This document shows positions 34,370 through 41,825 of a stretch of 42,028 nt of DNA, one piece after another. A model generated the notes under the pieces. That model was not told where the DNA came from. It ran no database searches and saw only the letters and a list, made by a program, of their open reading frames with translations. Every line of letters begins with the position of its first letter. Position 1 is the stretch's first letter. The DNA is taken from positions 1-42,028 of the forward strand of contig JAQXOE010000061.1 of NCBI GenBank assembly GCA_029098505.1. Direction: 5' to 3'. Both the position numbers and the translations under genes were made by a program. This DNA is from Bacteroidales bacterium. GTDB lineage: Bacteria; Bacteroidota; Bacteroidia; Bacteroidales; UBA932.

Positions 34370-35884
34370 ATGAAAAAGTATTTATCAGTTTTTTCAGCAG
34401 TAGCTCTCCTGATGAGCACTACAGCCTGCGAATCATTTTTTGATATAAATACGGACCCTAACGCTCCGGCAGTTGAAAACATTACCTCATCAATGATTTT
34501 CCCTGCCGCGGAAATGGCAGCAGCAGTAAGCTATGGCGATTATCTCCGCATTGTTGGAGGTTACTACAGCCAGGTGTACGCTCATCAGTTCGGAACATCA
34601 AACTACCTCGACTATTCACAGTTCGAGATGTCAGCAACCCGTAGCAGCGGTACATATTCACAGCTCTACCAGAAAGGCCTTACCAACCTCAAGACCGTTC
34701 AGGAGAAGTCAGTTGAGGCTGAAGATTGGGGTACGTTCCTCGCAGCCACCACTGTCCGCGCATTCATCTTCCAGGCATTGGTTGACTGCTATGGAGAGGT
34801 TCCTTATTCAGAGGCCCTCGACGACTCCAATCTCACACCAAAGTATGATGATGGAAAGGACGTTTACCTAGGCATCCTCGACGAGCTCGATGCAGCTCTC
34901 GAGAAAGTGTCTCCAGCCGATCTGGTTTGCACGAGCTTTATCTTCCCGGGAAAGAATGCATCAGAATGGATCAAGTTCGCCAACTCTCTCAAACTCCGCA
35001 TCCTCGTCCGTATGATGGACAATGTGGACGTGAAGTCAAGACTCGACGCCCTCGTTGCAGAAAACAACTTCATCACTTCGGATGTTGAGGTTGCAGGATG
35101 CTGGGAGCAGGCAGCAGGAAAGGAGAGTCCTTTCTACGGTGAGGAGTTCTCCACCCTCGGAGGTTCCACCCAGGTCAATGTGATTGCCAATGCAGCTATA
35201 ATCAACAGTATGCAGGTTAGAAACAGCGAAGGTGACATCGTATACACCGACCCTCGTCTTGAGGTATACTTCGCAAGGAACAACGAAGGCAAGTATGAAG
35301 GTGGCGTTTCCGGAACCAACTTTTCTACCGCAGCATCACCTTACAACTCTACCGGTCACTGGTGCCGTCCTGTAGCAAGCTATGATATGCCTGTTTCATT
35401 GCTCTCACTTGCAGAGGTCAAGTTCTTCCTCGCAGAGTACGCTGCGAAGTACAATGCAGGCAATGCAGCCGCATACTACGAAGAGGCTATCGAAGCGTCA
35501 TTCGCATCAGCAGGCGTTGACGGTGCAGCTGAGTACATTGCCCTGAATCCTTTCAAGGCTTCCAATTACAAGGAGAGCATCGGTATTGCCAAGTGGATTG
35601 CCCTTTCAGGTGTGAATCCGTTCGAGGCTTATTGCGAACTCCGCCGCCTCAAGTATCCTCAGTTCGCTACGAACGTCAAGGGTACTGACCTTTACAAGGA
35701 TGGTGGCAAGGCAGAGACCACCAAGCTTCCTGCTTACAGACTCTACACTCCTATCATGGCCTTCGGTCAGGTCGGTGACAATGCCCTTCTCCAGCGCTTC
35801 CCATATGCTGAGAGTTCAGATTCCCGCAACACCAATTGCCCTGAATTCCCTGGATACACAACTCCTATCTTCTGGGCTAAATAA
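34370..35884 (+). CDS. SusD/RagB family surface lipoprotein (SusD-like_2 type)
   Basis: A 504-residue substrate-binding lipoprotein that forms the hinged lid of the SusC channel. A signal and lipobox (MSTTACESFFDINTDPNAP, Cys about residue 20) is followed by TPR-like helices, with GTYSQLYQKGLTNLKTVQEK and the family-typical FQALVDCYGEVPYSEAL. The later NSLKLRILVRMMD and FLAEYAAKYNAG are also typical. The sequence belongs to the SusD-like_2 group and not to classical SusD, matching the BT2263-like partner. It lies in an operon with the SusC gene 18 bp upstream. Confidence 0.95.
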   Translation: MKKYLSVFSAVALLMSTTACESFFDINTDPNAPAVENITSSMIFPAAEMAAAVSYGDYLRIVGGYYSQVYAHQFGTSNYLDYSQFEMSATRSSGTYSQLYQKGLTNLKTVQEKSVEAEDWGTFLAATTVRAFIFQALVDCYGEVPYSEALDDSNLTPKYDDGKDVYLGILDELDAALEKVSPADLVCTSFIFPGKNASEWIKFANSLKLRILVRMMDNVDVKSRLDALVAENNFITSDVEVAGCWEQAAGKESPFYGEEFSTLGGSTQVNVIANAAIINSMQVRNSEGDIVYTDPRLEVYFARNNEGKYEGGVSGTNFSTAASPYNSTGHWCRPVASYDMPVSLLSLAEVKFFLAEYAAKYNAGNAAAYYEEAIEASFASAGVDGAAEYIALNPFKASNYKESIGIAKWIALSGVNPFEAYCELRRLKYPQFATNVKGTDLYKDGGKAETTKLPAYRLYTPIMAFGQVGDNALLQRFPYAESSDSRNTNCPEFPGYTTPIFWAK

Positions 35885-35901
35885 TTAAACACGCAATGAC
35901 A

Positions 35902-36591
35902 ATGAAAAAGATATTCAACTTTTTAGTAGGCGCAGTTGTTGCGATGACCCTTGCATCAAGCTGCACGAAGGAGTCAGAAGGCCTCACCAGAATCACCTAT
36001 TACCCTGTCCTCGAGCTTGAGGGAGAGACCACAATGTTGGTTGACAAGGGCTCAAACTACACAGAGCCGGGCTACTCCGCCACTCTCAACGGAGAGGATG
36101 TGAGCGCTGACGTAGTGGTGGAATCCAATGTCAACACTTCGAAGTCAGGCATCTACTCAGTTGTTTATTCCATCGTGAATGAGGACGGTTTCTCATCAGT
36201 AGCAAATCGCACCGTAATAGTATTCGATTTTGAGGACCCTGTTGAGGGTATCTATACAGTTGACCCAAGCAGCTATCGTCTTTACAATGGCGCCCAGACC
36301 GCTTTCGGCAGAGCATTCCAGATTTACGTCCTCGCTAACGGAGACGGTACCTACTTTGTTGACGACATCCTCGGAGGCTGGTATTGCCAGAGAGCAGGTT
36401 ACGGTACAAACTATGCTATGCAGGCACACATCAAGGTCAGCGGTGATGTTGTCGAGCTTGTTGACAGCTACATCCCTGGATGGGGCGACTCTCTTGTAGA
36501 CTGGGCTGACGGCACAGTTTCAAACGGCACCATCAGCTACACCGCAGTATATGTCTCCGGTATGGAATTCCACATTACAATGTCAAAATAG
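35902..36591 (+). CDS. Lipoprotein of the BT2262 type (DUF5011/DUF5012-like)
   Basis: A 229-residue surface lipoprotein: signal with lipobox (MTLASSCTKES), then an Ig-like domain of the DUF5011/DUF5012 kind (residues ~25-110, with LVDKGSNYTEPGYSATLNGE and SGIYSVVYSIVNEDGFSSVA). A C-terminal domain follows (YTVDPSSYRLYNGAQTAFGR, DILGGWYCQRAGYG). In B. thetaiotaomicron, BT2262 occupies the same position next to a SusCD pair. The start at 35902 is preferred to the ATG at 35896 because it gives the normal MKKIFNFL signal start. Its own ligand is unknown. Confidence 0.8.
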   Translation: MKKIFNFLVGAVVAMTLASSCTKESEGLTRITYYPVLELEGETTMLVDKGSNYTEPGYSATLNGEDVSADVVVESNVNTSKSGIYSVVYSIVNEDGFSSVANRTVIVFDFEDPVEGIYTVDPSSYRLYNGAQTAFGRAFQIYVLANGDGTYFVDDILGGWYCQRAGYGTNYAMQAHIKVSGDVVELVDSYIPGWGDSLVDWADGTVSNGTISYTAVYVSGMEFHITMSK

Positions 36592-36600
36592 TGAATCAAT

Positions 36601-37101
36601 ATGAAAAGAATAGTATATCTCATATCAATGTTCGCATGCCTTCTCTTCGCTTCCTGCGAGAAGGAGATGCCTGAAATGACCGAGACAGTGGATCTGGCAG
36701 GTCAGTGGTATGTCCAGGTGGACTATGTTGACGGTGATGATGTTTATGAGGACTGCTACGGTCTCGGTCGCATCCTTATGCTCACATACAACACTTCAGC
36801 AAATAAGGCTGACGAGATGATAATCGACGACCTCGGCAACTTCTGGGAGTTCAAGGTAAAGGTTGGCTGCGATGTTGAGAACCTCAGCTTCTCTGCAGAT
36901 GCTGCCGGAAATCTCGTGGCAGGTTATGAAGAGCTCGTTTGCAAGGTTAGCAACGGCAAGGTAGTCGTTGACGGCACAGAGACTCCAAGTGGTCAGAAGG
37001 CTGACTATATCGAGTTCAACATCGAGTTCAGCGATGACAATCCGGGAACCGTATACAAAATCTCCGGATGGCGTTATACAGGTTTCGAGAATGACGATTA
37101 G
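36601..37101 (+). CDS. Lipoprotein of the BT2261 type (putative lipid-binding family, PF12888)
   Basis: A 166-residue lipoprotein: signal with lipobox (LLFASCEKEMPEM). The mature part opens with DLAGQWYVQVDY, as in the calycin-like Lipid_bd family, and continues with short beta-strands (MLTYNTSANKADEMIIDDLG, FWEFKVKV) to GTVYKISGWRYTGFEND. It would stand on the cell surface. The family name is a structural guess and lipid binding is not shown. It is the last gene of the operon (9 bp after the previous gene) and is followed by a strong hairpin terminator. Confidence 0.8.
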   Translation: MKRIVYLISMFACLLFASCEKEMPEMTETVDLAGQWYVQVDYVDGDDVYEDCYGLGRILMLTYNTSANKADEMIIDDLGNFWEFKVKVGCDVENLSFSADAAGNLVAGYEELVCKVSNGKVVVDGTETPSGQKADYIEFNIEFSDDNPGTVYKISGWRYTGFENDD

Positions 37102-37120
37102 TCCTTCCCGGACACAATGA

Positions 37121-37175
37121 AAAAGAGGCTGGCGAAAAGTCAAAGGACTTCAAGCTCAGCCTCTTTTATTTTATG
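37121..37175. terminator. Bidirectional terminator between the SusCD operon and the GltD-like gene
   Basis: AAAAGAGGCT (37121-37130) pairs perfectly with AGCCTCTTTT (37158-37167), with T-rich sequence beyond on the plus strand. An inner AAGTC/GACTT hairpin (37137-37150) can form within the loop. On the minus strand the stem ends in TTTT followed by CATTG. It thus serves the SusCD operon on plus and probably the GltD-like gene on minus. Confidence 0.85.
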
Positions 37176-37188
37176 AGAGCAGGAAAAA

Positions 37189-38553
37189 TCAGTTATTGAT
37201 GCTTTCAAGGAGTTTGATCGCATCGACATACTTAGCAATGCCTTCGGCAACCATCTTCGCATCCCTCATTGCATGCACGACTGTTGCCTGCCGGTTCGCA
37301 ACATCGCCTCCGGCGAAAACGCCCTTACGCGAAGTCATTCCATAAGGCAGCTCCCTGGTAGGGATGAAGCCCTTCTCGTCAGCCGTCAAGCCTTCAGTTG
37401 TATTGGCAATGCGAGTAGAAGGCTTTGCACCCACAGCCATCAGCACTCTATCGGCAGGAAGAGTCTCGCGCACGATTTCATTGCCACCGACACTGGCGGT
37501 CTCAACGACGATTTCGCGCAGATGCTTGGCCTCATCAACCCTCATTTCGACGATTTGCGACAGCCATCTGAAGCGTACGCCCTCCTTTATTGCATCTTCG
37601 TACTCGGAACGGAGGGCCGGCATACGCTCAATGTCCTTGCGGTACACGATTTCGACCATTTTCGCGCCCAAACGGAGGGCTGAACGGGCCGCATCAATAG
37701 CGGTATTGCCACAGCCCACAATATAGACGCTATCACCCTCTCTGACGTCCAATTCGTCCTCCCGTATCAGGCCCATACGGTAGAGCATCACACGGCGCAG
37801 GAAATTGGCAGCGTGGCGAACATCAAGCATACCGTTAGCGCTGCTCATAGTCTCATCGGAGCCGTCCACTCTCACGGGCACATCAAGTTCTCCCGGCTTG
37901 CCCGCACCGATTCCCAGGAAAACAGCATCGAAGCCGCGGGCGAAAAGGTCATCGACGGTGAAATCGAGACCCGCGTGTATATTGCAATGGATAATCACCC
38001 CAAGTTCTTCAATATGACGGATTTCGCGGCGCACCACTTCCTTGGGCAGGCGGTACTCAGGGATGCCGTACATCAGCATTCCTCCCGGTTCAGGCTCCAG
38101 TTCGAAAATTTCGACAGCAAAACCGGCACGGGCAAGGTCACCGGCGACAGTAATTCCTGCCGGGCCCGAGCCTATTACGGCAATGCGGCCGCGAGTTTTG
38201 GGTGCCATTTCCTCGTGGGTCAGGTGGGCCTCAGCGTCAAAATCCGCAACAAAGCGCTCAAGCTTTCCAATATTGATGTGCTTGCCGCTCTTATTCAGGA
38301 CGCAGGCGCCCTCACATTGCCTTTCGTGACCGCAAACACGGCCGCAGACCGCAGGCAGATTGCTCTTCGCGCGAATTATATGGATGGCATTGCCAAGATT
38401 GCCTTTACGCAATTCGTGAATCCAGTCGGGAATATCGTTGTTGATGGGACAGCCCTGCTTGCACTGCGGTACCTTGCACCTGAGGCAGCGCTGGGCCTCC
38501 TGTATGGCTTCTGCGAGGGTGTAGCTTTCGTTTACTTCAGCAAAACTTTTCAT
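37189..38553 (-). CDS. NADPH-dependent glutamate synthase small-subunit-type flavoprotein (GltD/GltA-like)
   Basis: A 454-residue cytoplasmic protein. The N-terminal Fer4_20 domain carries two cysteine sets (CLRCKVPQCKQGCPINND and CGRVCGHERQCEGACV) for iron-sulfur clusters. FAD (IAVIGSGPAGITVAGDLARA) and NADPH (VYIVGCGNTAIDAARSALRL) Rossmann motifs follow, and the FAD closing motif GVFAGGDVANRQATVVHAM ends the domain. In GltBD it passes electrons to the large subunit. Here no large subunit is present, so it may act as a stand-alone 'GltA' or as an NfnB-type transhydrogenase subunit. The start is ATG 38553, since the promoter at 38611-38618 lies inside the longer frame. Confidence 0.87.
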   Translation of the reverse strand: MKSFAEVNESYTLAEAIQEAQRCLRCKVPQCKQGCPINNDIPDWIHELRKGNLGNAIHIIRAKSNLPAVCGRVCGHERQCEGACVLNKSGKHINIGKLERFVADFDAEAHLTHEEMAPKTRGRIAVIGSGPAGITVAGDLARAGFAVEIFELEPEPGGMLMYGIPEYRLPKEVVRREIRHIEELGVIIHCNIHAGLDFTVDDLFARGFDAVFLGIGAGKPGELDVPVRVDGSDETMSSANGMLDVRHAANFLRRVMLYRMGLIREDELDVREGDSVYIVGCGNTAIDAARSALRLGAKMVEIVYRKDIERMPALRSEYEDAIKEGVRFRWLSQIVEMRVDEAKHLREIVVETASVGGNEIVRETLPADRVLMAVGAKPSTRIANTTEGLTADEKGFIPTRELPYGMTSRKGVFAGGDVANRQATVVHAMRDAKMVAEGIAKYVDAIKLLESINN

Positions 38554-38610
38554 TTCTTCTAATGTCTTCAAGGGCCTGTCTCTATATCCTGCCCGGTTAC
38601 AAACGAAATG

Positions 38611-38618
38611 CAAAGATA
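38611..38618 (-). promoter_or_regulatory. -7 box of the GltD-like gene
   Basis: Minus-strand TATCTTTG matches TAnnTTTG. A TTTG lies 23 bases further upstream, slightly more than usual. It gives a leader of about 50 bases and rules out the longer reading frame that starts at 38637. Confidence 0.65.
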
Positions 38619-38661
38619 GGCAATACTTCCTTAGCATCAGCCAAATTCAGGCAAGTAAATG

Positions 38662-38692
38662 TTCGGGGAAAAGCATAGTTATGCTATATTTG
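38662..38692 (+). promoter_or_regulatory. nadE promoter with an embedded palindrome
   Basis: TATATTTG (38685-38692) is a good -7 box and TTCG (38662-38665) a weak -33, 19 bases apart. The spacer ends in AGCATAGTTATGCT (38672-38685), two perfect 6-base arms around GT, whose last base is the first T of the -7 box. A protein bound there would block or set RNA polymerase access, so an operator is likely, but the regulator is not identifiable. Confidence 0.6.
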
Positions 38693-38713
38693 TGTGATTT
38701 AACAGTTTGTAAT

Positions 38714-39487
38714 ATGGAAAGTAAAGACTATGTTTTCGATGCAGCCAAAACGGCTGAAGCGGTCATCGAATGGGTGAAAAACTATTTTGCTCAGGCAGGC
38801 GCGGAAAGCAAGGCAATTTTGGGAATGAGCGGTGGCAAGGACTCCACTGTCTCTGCAGCCATACTCGCCAGGGCAATCGGACCGGAGCGTGTAATCGGAG
38901 TGTCAATGCCCCAAGGAAGCCAGTCACTGAATGAGGCGGACAGCATATGCTCAACCCTCGGCATCAAGATGTACACGGTCAATATCGGCAAGGCGTGCAG
39001 TGAGCTCGTTGCGGCCATTTCCGATGCAGGGGCCGAACTTAGCCACGCCAGCATCACCAACATACCTCCGAGAGTCCGTATGGCAACTCTCTATGCCATA
39101 GGCCAGAGCAATAATGCCAGAGTCGTGAACACCTGCAATCTTTCAGAGGACTATATAGGCTATGCCACCAAATTCGGGGACGGTGCAGGAGACTTTTCTA
39201 TCCTCGCCAATCTGACAGTAACGGAAGTATTGGCAATTGGAGACTATCTGGGTCTTCCATATGAATGGGTTCACAAAACACCTGACGACGGCTTGCCTCA
39301 CAGCTGTCCTGACGAGGTGAAGATAGGCTTCACCTATGCTGAACTGGACGAGTACATACGCTGCGGGAAAGTTCCGGAGGGTTATGTTCACAACAATCCT
39401 GAAGAGGGTTTAAAGGTGGACAAAATCGAACGTATGCATCGTGCCAACCTGCACAAACTTCAGCTGATGCCAAGCTTTAAGCTTTAA
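38714..39487 (+). CDS. nadE: NAD synthetase (ammonia-dependent type)
   Basis: Converts nicotinic acid adenine dinucleotide, ATP and an ammonia donor to NAD. The 257-residue product is the synthetase domain only, without the glutaminase part. Seen are the P-loop ILGMSGGKDSTVSAAIL, the conserved VNTCNLSEDYIGYATKFGDG segment with GDGAGDFSILANL following (shown in two parts), and VHKTPDDGLPHSC plus KIERMHRANLHKL near the end. The start is ATG 38714 (MESKDYVFDAAK); the longer frame reaches into the promoter. It is divergent from the GltD-like gene. Confidence 0.94.
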   Translation: MESKDYVFDAAKTAEAVIEWVKNYFAQAGAESKAILGMSGGKDSTVSAAILARAIGPERVIGVSMPQGSQSLNEADSICSTLGIKMYTVNIGKACSELVAAISDAGAELSHASITNIPPRVRMATLYAIGQSNNARVVNTCNLSEDYIGYATKFGDGAGDFSILANLTVTEVLAIGDYLGLPYEWVHKTPDDGLPHSCPDEVKIGFTYAELDEYIRCGKVPEGYVHNNPEEGLKVDKIERMHRANLHKLQLMPSFKL

Positions 39488-39813
39488 GCCAAGGAGTTGC
39501 TGCGGCTTTGCTGCTGCGGGCGGGATGTGGTGGCACTTCTCCATTCGAAAAAGCAGCTTGCAGACAAGCCGTAGAGCCTTCGAAACAGATATATAAATGA
39601 CGAAAGCGGCCAATAATCACTTATCGGTCGCTTTCCTTGGAAGCGTGGTCCCAAAAGAGACTATCAATGTCATTACCCTATATTTTTCTCTATCAAGTGC
39701 TTGTCTCTCTTATCAGGGAGAACTATTGACTCTCTACCGACAAATAGGCGACGATTCACAGCGAATATAGCCGATAAAGATCATCCAGACAAGGGTCCCA
39801 GAGATTTATCCTG
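39488..39813. other. Gap between nadE and the IS4 remnant
   Basis: No gene was recognised. It contains a 10-base inverted repeat (39602-39635) and an unexplained tail in which none of the three frames is open into the transposase. It may include the eroded left part of the IS element, whose N-terminal coding region is missing. Confidence 0.5.
39602..39635. repeat. 10-bp inverted repeat downstream of nadE
   Basis: GAAAGCGGCC (39602-39611) pairs with GGTCGCTTTC (39626-39635), one G-T wobble, loop of 14. There is no T-run next to it on either strand. It is either a weak terminator for nadE or part of a mobile element. Confidence 0.6.
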
Positions 39814-40637
39814 ATGGATAGATATGGGGAGTTCAGCCTGGACTCGACGGTCACAACGATCTCATGCAGCTTAAAGCTGTTGGATTGGGCTATAGGAAAA
39901 TACAGCAAAGGTGCAGTCAAAATGCATACAGTCATCGATCTCCGTGGTAGTATTCCTGTCTTCATTCATATTACAGACGGAAGATGCCAGGACAGCAATG
40001 CTCTGGATCTACTAGATGTAGTGCCGAATGCCATCCACACAATGGACAAGGCCTATATTGACTTCGAAGCCCTTGCTCGCATCGATGCAGAAAAAGCATA
40101 CTTTGTAACAAGATCCAAAGACAATATGAAGTGTGAAATTGTATCAAGTTGTTATAATATAGACACTTCCACTGGACTTCTTGAAGACCATTTAATCCGA
40201 CTCACGGGCGTCAAATCAAGCAAACTATACTCGAAGGAACTGCGGCTCATCAAGTATTGCGACAAGGAAACAGGAGAAATCCTAACCTTTATCAGCAAGA
40301 TGACTGATGAACTCGAACTTAACGGTCTGGAGATAGCCAATATTTACCGTCACAGGTGGGACGTGGAGTCGTTCTTCAAACTCATAAAACAGAACCTCAC
40401 TGTGAAGCACCTGCTTGGATGTTCCGAGAACGCAGTGAAAACTCACCTTTGGATTGCAATCTGTTCGTACCTTCTGCTTGCCAGAATCAAAGCCGCTTAC
40501 AACAGCCCTTATTCCATATCGGAAATCAGGATGTTAATCAGTGATCCGCCTTGACCAAGAAGGATCCGAAGGGCCTCGTAACAGAGCAACAACCGCTCAC
40601 TACAAATCAGGATGTCAATGAACTAACTTTATTTTAA
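39814..40637 (+). pseudogene. IS4-family transposase remnant (N-terminus missing, C-terminal frameshift)
   Basis: The DDE domain is intact: SLDSTVTTISCSLKLLDWA (first Asp), AIHTMDKAYIDF (second Asp) and RHRWDVESFFKLIKQNL (Glu). GAVKMHTVIDLRGSIPVFIH and AYFVTRSKDNMKCE are typical of Bacteroidota IS4 elements. The usual N-terminal domain of roughly 100-130 residues is absent, and upstream frames are closed by stops. The frame ends early at 40554 (ISDPP). A neighbouring frame, however, continues as SALTKKDPKGLVTEQQPL and closes with VNELTLF at 40637, the usual end of such transposases. One lost base near 40545-40551 explains this. The element is almost certainly inactive. Confidence 0.82.
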
Positions 40638-40705
40638 AAAATTAACGCATCAGTACTATTGATAATTAGAAAATTTATTCGTTAATTAGGGAAAATCTAA
40701 AAGTT

Positions 40706-41368
40706 ATGTACTCGATCACTAAATTAATGAAATTTTTAATTTCAATTTCATCTGTTTTTATGTTATTTGCGTGTTCATCAGACATGTCTGATGAACTAGA
40801 TGTTCTTGATGACGTAAAGATTAATTCTATTTGTAAAGAACTATTCTCAAATTATGTTACTATTGAGAACAATTCACTTGTTTTATCAGCAGATGATCAA
40901 TATCTGTTAGATAATGGTTATGACATGGAAATCATAGATTTGTTTAAATCTAATATTTCAAATGTTAATTCCTACATTAATGAATATATAGTAGAAACAA
41001 AATCTAGCCTTGATGAGATCAATCTTGAACTTGTTAAAGATTTAGATATTCCAAGCAATTACGATATTGTAATTGAACCTCCTCATGGTATGCTTGATAC
41101 AACAAATGGAGAGAGTTATGATGTGGATTCTTTTTTCGCTCCATATAATATGGAAGGAGCAAATTGCAACATAATATCTGCGGCTCCAGCCGCAATTCAT
41201 TTTGTTATAATGCACGCAACAGGAGATTGTGTACAAATGAGGGTAGGTATGGGTGACTTATATGTGCCAATGATGACATCTAACTGTTATGCATCAATTA
41301 AATATCAAACCACAGACTCGAATGGTGGTAAATGTGCTTGGATAGGAGTCTTAAGAAATAATGATTAA
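40706..41368 (+). CDS. AT-rich lipoprotein of unknown function
   Basis: A 220-residue protein with a signal peptide and lipobox (ISSVFMLFACSSDMSDE). No family was recognised. An acidic helical N-terminal half (to ~residue 130) leads to a compact C-terminal part with four cysteines in ANCNIISAAPAAIHF, GDCVQMRVG, SNCYASIKY and GKCAWIGVL, which could form two disulfides. The coding DNA is far richer in A/T than the core genes (one counted 60-base stretch at 40861 has 17 G/C), a sign of transfer. The start at 40706 is used; an ATG at 40727 (MKFLISISS) also gives a valid signal. It lies between the IS4 remnant and the second AT-rich gene. Confidence 0.7.
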   Translation: MYSITKLMKFLISISSVFMLFACSSDMSDELDVLDDVKINSICKELFSNYVTIENNSLVLSADDQYLLDNGYDMEIIDLFKSNISNVNSYINEYIVETKSSLDEINLELVKDLDIPSNYDIVIEPPHGMLDTTNGESYDVDSFFAPYNMEGANCNIISAAPAAIHFVIMHATGDCVQMRVGMGDLYVPMMTSNCYASIKYQTTDSNGGKCAWIGVLRNND

Positions 41369-41388
41369 TTACTATAAATTTATATTGT

Positions 41389-41796
41389 ATGAAAACTTTT
41401 GTAATTAAATTAATCTTATTATTTTTTGTTATTTCTTCTTTCACTTGCTTTGCTAAAGATAAATATAAGAAAGCAAATGGTGAAAAAAAGATTGAAATGG
41501 CAGAGCTAATTTCTGAAATTTCAGGTACTCCAGAGGCGAAGGCGTTCTTAGATATTATGTATTCTTCAGTTGACCTTAGTCCAAAAGGTTTTAAGCTTAA
41601 CGCAAAGAAAAAGGATTTTGTAAAGAAAGGTCTTGATGTGTATTACTATTATGCGTTAAAAGACTCACTAAAGGAAACATACAAGACTTTATCTAATGGA
41701 TTTTCTGTGCCAGAACTCCCAAATGTTGATATGGTACAGGCATATATTGAAACATTCAACAAGCAAAAAGAGGACTTTTATTCAAGTTTGAAATAA
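41389..41796 (+). CDS. AT-rich secreted protein of unknown function
   Basis: A 135-residue protein with a signal peptide (MKTFVIKLILLFFVISSFTC, followed by FAK). The Cys at residue 20 followed by F does not look like a strict lipobox, so it may be periplasmic. The rest is a Lys/Glu/Tyr-rich, mostly helical sequence (KKIEMAELISEISGTPEAK, VKKGLDVYYYYALKDSL). No family was recognised. It begins 20 bp after the lipoprotein gene on the same strand and shares its AT-rich composition, so the two probably arrived together and are co-transcribed. Confidence 0.68.
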   Translation: MKTFVIKLILLFFVISSFTCFAKDKYKKANGEKKIEMAELISEISGTPEAKAFLDIMYSSVDLSPKGFKLNAKKKDFVKKGLDVYYYYALKDSLKETYKTLSNGFSVPELPNVDMVQAYIETFNKQKEDFYSSLK

Positions 41797-41825
41797 TTCT
41801 GAATATTGTTTTTATAGATTTAATC

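Noticed and set aside
38554..38637. Longer N-terminus for the GltD-like protein
   Set aside because: Contains the gene's own promoter and adds residues unlike the family.
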